A stretch of 8,279 nucleotides of DNA, taken from NCBI GenBank assembly GCA_902796375.1, contig CADBOW010000002.1:1-8279 (forward strand), written 5' to 3'. The DNA is from an uncultured Lachnospiraceae bacterium (lineage in GTDB: Bacteria > Bacillota > Clostridia > Lachnospirales > Lachnospiraceae). Positions 6,732-8,279 of the stretch are shown here, one piece after another (position 1 is the first letter of the stretch; the number at the start of each line of letters is the position of its first letter). Both the position numbers and the translations under genes were made by a program. The notes under the pieces were generated by a model. It ran no database searches, was not told where the DNA came from, and was given only the letters and a program-made list of their open reading frames with translations.

Positions 6732-7613
6732 CTATTCCAAATTCTGTATCTGCTCACGGATCTTCTCGATCAGAGTCTTCAGTTCGATGCCCAGATCGGT
6801 AATATCCAGGGATCCTGCCTTGGAAAGCGTTGTATTTGCCTCCCGGTTCATTTCCTGTACTATGAAGTCCAGCTTCCGTCCCACGGAACCGCCTTCCTCC
6901 AGAATGCTCTTCACACCATCCACATGGCTGCGCAGGCGGACCATTTCCTCATCCACACAGATCTTATCGGCGAAAATGGTGACCTCAGCCGCGATCCTGC
7001 CTTCATCGATGTCATTTCTCTGAAGGAATTCATCCATCTTCTCTCTGAGCTTCCCTTTATACTCCTCCAGGATCCTGGGGGAAAGCTCTTCGATCTTCTC
7101 CACCAGGCGGCTCATATCCTCCACCTTCTCCAGAAGATCCTTCTTCAGATTCTCACCCTCCACCGTCCTTGCCTGAACGAAGCTTTCTCCGGCCTGCCGG
7201 ATCACCTGCTCCAAAGCACCGAACAGCTCTTCATCATCCTCATCTGCGGTCTCCTCCAGAGTGAACACCTCCGGAAAACGTCCCACCAGCGGAGCCGTCA
7301 GATCCTCCCGCAGGTCAAAGTCCTCCTGCATCTTTCGGAAGTAATCCACATATTCCTTCGCCACATCCGCATTATACCGGACGGATACTCTTGCCTCCGC
7401 AAGATTGTCATATGTGATAAATACATCCACCTTGCCTCTGGATATATAATCCTTCAGCACAGTCCGGATCGCCGCCTCAAAGCGGTTCAGCCGCCTGGGC
7501 ATCTTGATGGTGATGTCTGCATATCGATGATTCACGGATTTCATTTCCACCGTGATCTTTCTCTTCTCGTCTATCAGCTCCGCACGTCCGAAGCCGGTCA
7601 TACTCTGAATCAT
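6732..7613 (-). CDS. yicC: YicC/YloC family endoribonuclease
   Basis: Member of the YicC (YloC in B. subtilis) family, which has been shown to act as an endoribonuclease; the natural substrates are not well settled. The protein is 293 residues, typical for the family. The N-terminus MIQSMTGFGR and EMKSVNHRY (23-31) are family signatures. The C-terminal DUF1732 domain contains GRKLDFIVQEMNREANT (245-261) and ends in a helical EKIREQIQ segment. An acidic stretch ADEDDEE lies mid-protein. The frame is open further upstream, to 7658, but the conserved start is the ATG at 7613, with GGGAG seven bases before it. It is the first gene after a strong promoter. In B. subtilis remA follows; here gmk follows after 12 bases. 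Confidence 0.95.
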   Translation of the reverse strand: MIQSMTGFGRAELIDEKRKITVEMKSVNHRYADITIKMPRRLNRFEAAIRTVLKDYISRGKVDVFITYDNLAEARVSVRYNADVAKEYVDYFRKMQEDFDLREDLTAPLVGRFPEVFTLEETADEDDEELFGALEQVIRQAGESFVQARTVEGENLKKDLLEKVEDMSRLVEKIEELSPRILEEYKGKLREKMDEFLQRNDIDEGRIAAEVTIFADKICVDEEMVRLRSHVDGVKSILEEGGSVGRKLDFIVQEMNREANTTLSKAGSLDITDLGIELKTLIEKIREQIQNLE

Positions 7614-7666
7614 ATCCGTTCTCCCGGTTGTTGATCTATCCCGAAGGGTCGGGCACACAACATAGT

Positions 7667-7695
7667 ATTATACCGCAAATGACATCCCATTTCAA
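7667..7695 (-). promoter_or_regulatory. Sigma-A-type promoter of the yicC-gmk-rpoZ operon
   Basis: On the minus strand TTGAAA (7695-7690), a 17-base spacer and TATAAT (7672-7667) match the housekeeping consensus in 11 of 12 positions with ideal spacing. Transcription should begin near 7660, leaving a leader of about 45 bases before the yicC ATG. The leader can form a small GC-rich hairpin (CCCGA with TCGGG, at 7640-7653) ahead of the ribosome binding site. The -35 box overlaps the end of the inverted repeat behind the preceding gene by two bases. Confidence 0.88.
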
Positions 7696-7737
7696 GAATC
7701 GAGTCAGCTATGATTCAACACATCGCTGACGATTCTT
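7694..7737. repeat. Imperfect inverted repeat at the 3' end of the ABC ATPase gene
   Basis: The arms AAGAATC-GA-GTCAGC (7694-7708) and GCTGACGATTCTT (7725-7737) pair over 13 bases with a two-base bulge, around a 16-base loop. The stop codon of the ABC ATPase gene (7706-7704) lies within the left arm. On the minus strand the second arm ends in GATTCTT and is followed by GAAATGG, so there is no clear T tract. It may end or protect the upstream transcript, but it is not a typical intrinsic terminator. Confidence 0.55.
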
Positions 7738-8279
7738 CCGTCCTCCAGGCGCAGTACCCGGTCTGCCATTTCCGCGATCTCCGGTTCATGGGTGATCAGC
7801 ACCAGGGTCTGGTCAAACTCCTTCACCGCACGTACCAGAAGCTTCATCACATCCTGTGTATTCTGGGTGTCCAGATTTCCGGTGGGCTCATCCGCCAGGA
7901 TCACCGCCGGGTGATTGATCATGGCCCGCCCGATGGCTACTCTCTGCTGCTGACCGCCGGACAGCTCATTCGGCAGATGATGCCGTCTCTCGTAAAGACC
8001 AAGATTCTTCAGCATTTCCTCCATTTCATTCGCCGGAACGCCGTGTCCGTCCAGCAGGGCCGGCATGGCGATGTTCTCCTCCACTGTCAGCACCGGGATC
8101 AGATTGAAATTCTGGAAAATGAAACCGATCTTCTTCCGTCTCAGGATCGAGCGCTTGTCATCGCTCATATCATAGACGCTCTCCCCGTCCAGAATAACCT
8201 GTCCGGAGGTGGGAACATCCACTCCTCCCAGAAGATTTAACAGGGTGGATTTTCCGGAGCCGGATGCTCCGATGATCGC
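7704..8279 (-). CDS. ABC transporter ATP-binding protein, MacB/LolD type (5' end missing)
   Basis: ATPase subunit of an ABC transporter, at the inner face of the membrane. The last 191 residues are visible; only the first 30 or so, up to the Walker A motif, lie beyond the window edge. The visible part has Walker A GASGSGKST (4-12), the Q-loop glutamine 56 (IGFIFQNFNLIP), the signature LSGGQQQR (106-113), Walker B VILADEP (126-132), the D-loop NLD (135-137) and the switch His164 (ITHEP). The LSGGQQQRVAIGRA and ADEPTGNLD forms are typical of the MacB, LolD, FtsE and BceA group, which export or sense lipoproteins, macrolides or peptides. The substrate cannot be told without the permease, which must lie upstream, outside the window, because yicC comes next downstream. 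A GTG at 8222 is internal and is not the start. Confidence 0.93.
   Translation of the reverse strand, partial: AIIGASGSGKSTLLNLLGGVDVPTSGQVILDGESVYDMSDDKRSILRRKKIGFIFQNFNLIPVLTVEENIAMPALLDGHGVPANEMEEMLKNLGLYERRHHLPNELSGGQQQRVAIGRAMINHPAVILADEPTGNLDTQNTQDVMKLLVRAVKEFDQTLVLITHEPEIAEMADRVLRLEDGRIVSDVLNHS

Noticed and set aside
6369..7634. Plus-strand open frame of 421 codons across gmk and yicC
   Set aside because: It is antisense to two well-supported genes and has no recognisable domain.
1..8279. Frequent CCGGA and GGATC words across the window
   Set aside because: They follow from the preferred codons TCC, CCG, GGA, CGG and ATC of minus-strand genes. I saw no spaced or palindromic repeat family, CRISPR array, insertion sequence or RNA gene.

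Overview
This window is a compact block of bacterial housekeeping genes, all on the minus strand. The content (yicC, gmk, rpoZ, priA, def, fmt, rsmB, rlmN, in transcription order), strong AGGAGG-type ribosome binding sites and a textbook sigma-A-like promoter point to a Firmicute. The short omega protein and the protein sequences look clostridial, plausibly Lachnospiraceae, with moderate G+C. The family-level assignment is an inference from recall, not from a search.

Layout in transcription order, from high to low coordinates. At 7704-8279 lies the 3' part of a MacB/LolD-type ABC transporter ATPase gene whose start is outside the window. Its stop codon sits inside an imperfect inverted repeat. 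The 90-base gap that follows holds a near-consensus promoter (TTGAAA, 17 bases, TATAAT) and a short leader for yicC. Then come yicC, gmk and rpoZ, closely spaced. A terminator-like hairpin lies in the 51-base gap between rpoZ and priA. After it, priA, def, fmt, rsmB and rlmN are packed with gaps of 12 bases or less, or overlaps of 1-4 bases. rlmN ends exactly at the window edge. No stretch over 300 bases lacks a gene.

The genes join nucleotide supply (Gmk), RNA polymerase assembly (omega), RNA turnover (YicC), replication restart (PriA), N-terminal formylation and deformylation of proteins (Fmt, Def) and ribosomal RNA methylation (RsmB, RlmN). The order matches the Bacillus subtilis yloC-remA-gmk-rpoZ-coaBC-priA-def-fmt-rsmB-rlmN cluster, but remA and coaBC are missing here.

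I found no undescribed system. The points worth a second look are a PriA that seems to lack its winged-helix domain, a ten-glutamate tail on Def whose codons also form the fmt ribosome binding site, an AT-rich patch at the end of gmk with promoter-like sequence, and the hairpin before priA. Two starts were moved inward from TTG to ATG codons (rlmN, priA), and yicC was moved to an internal ATG.
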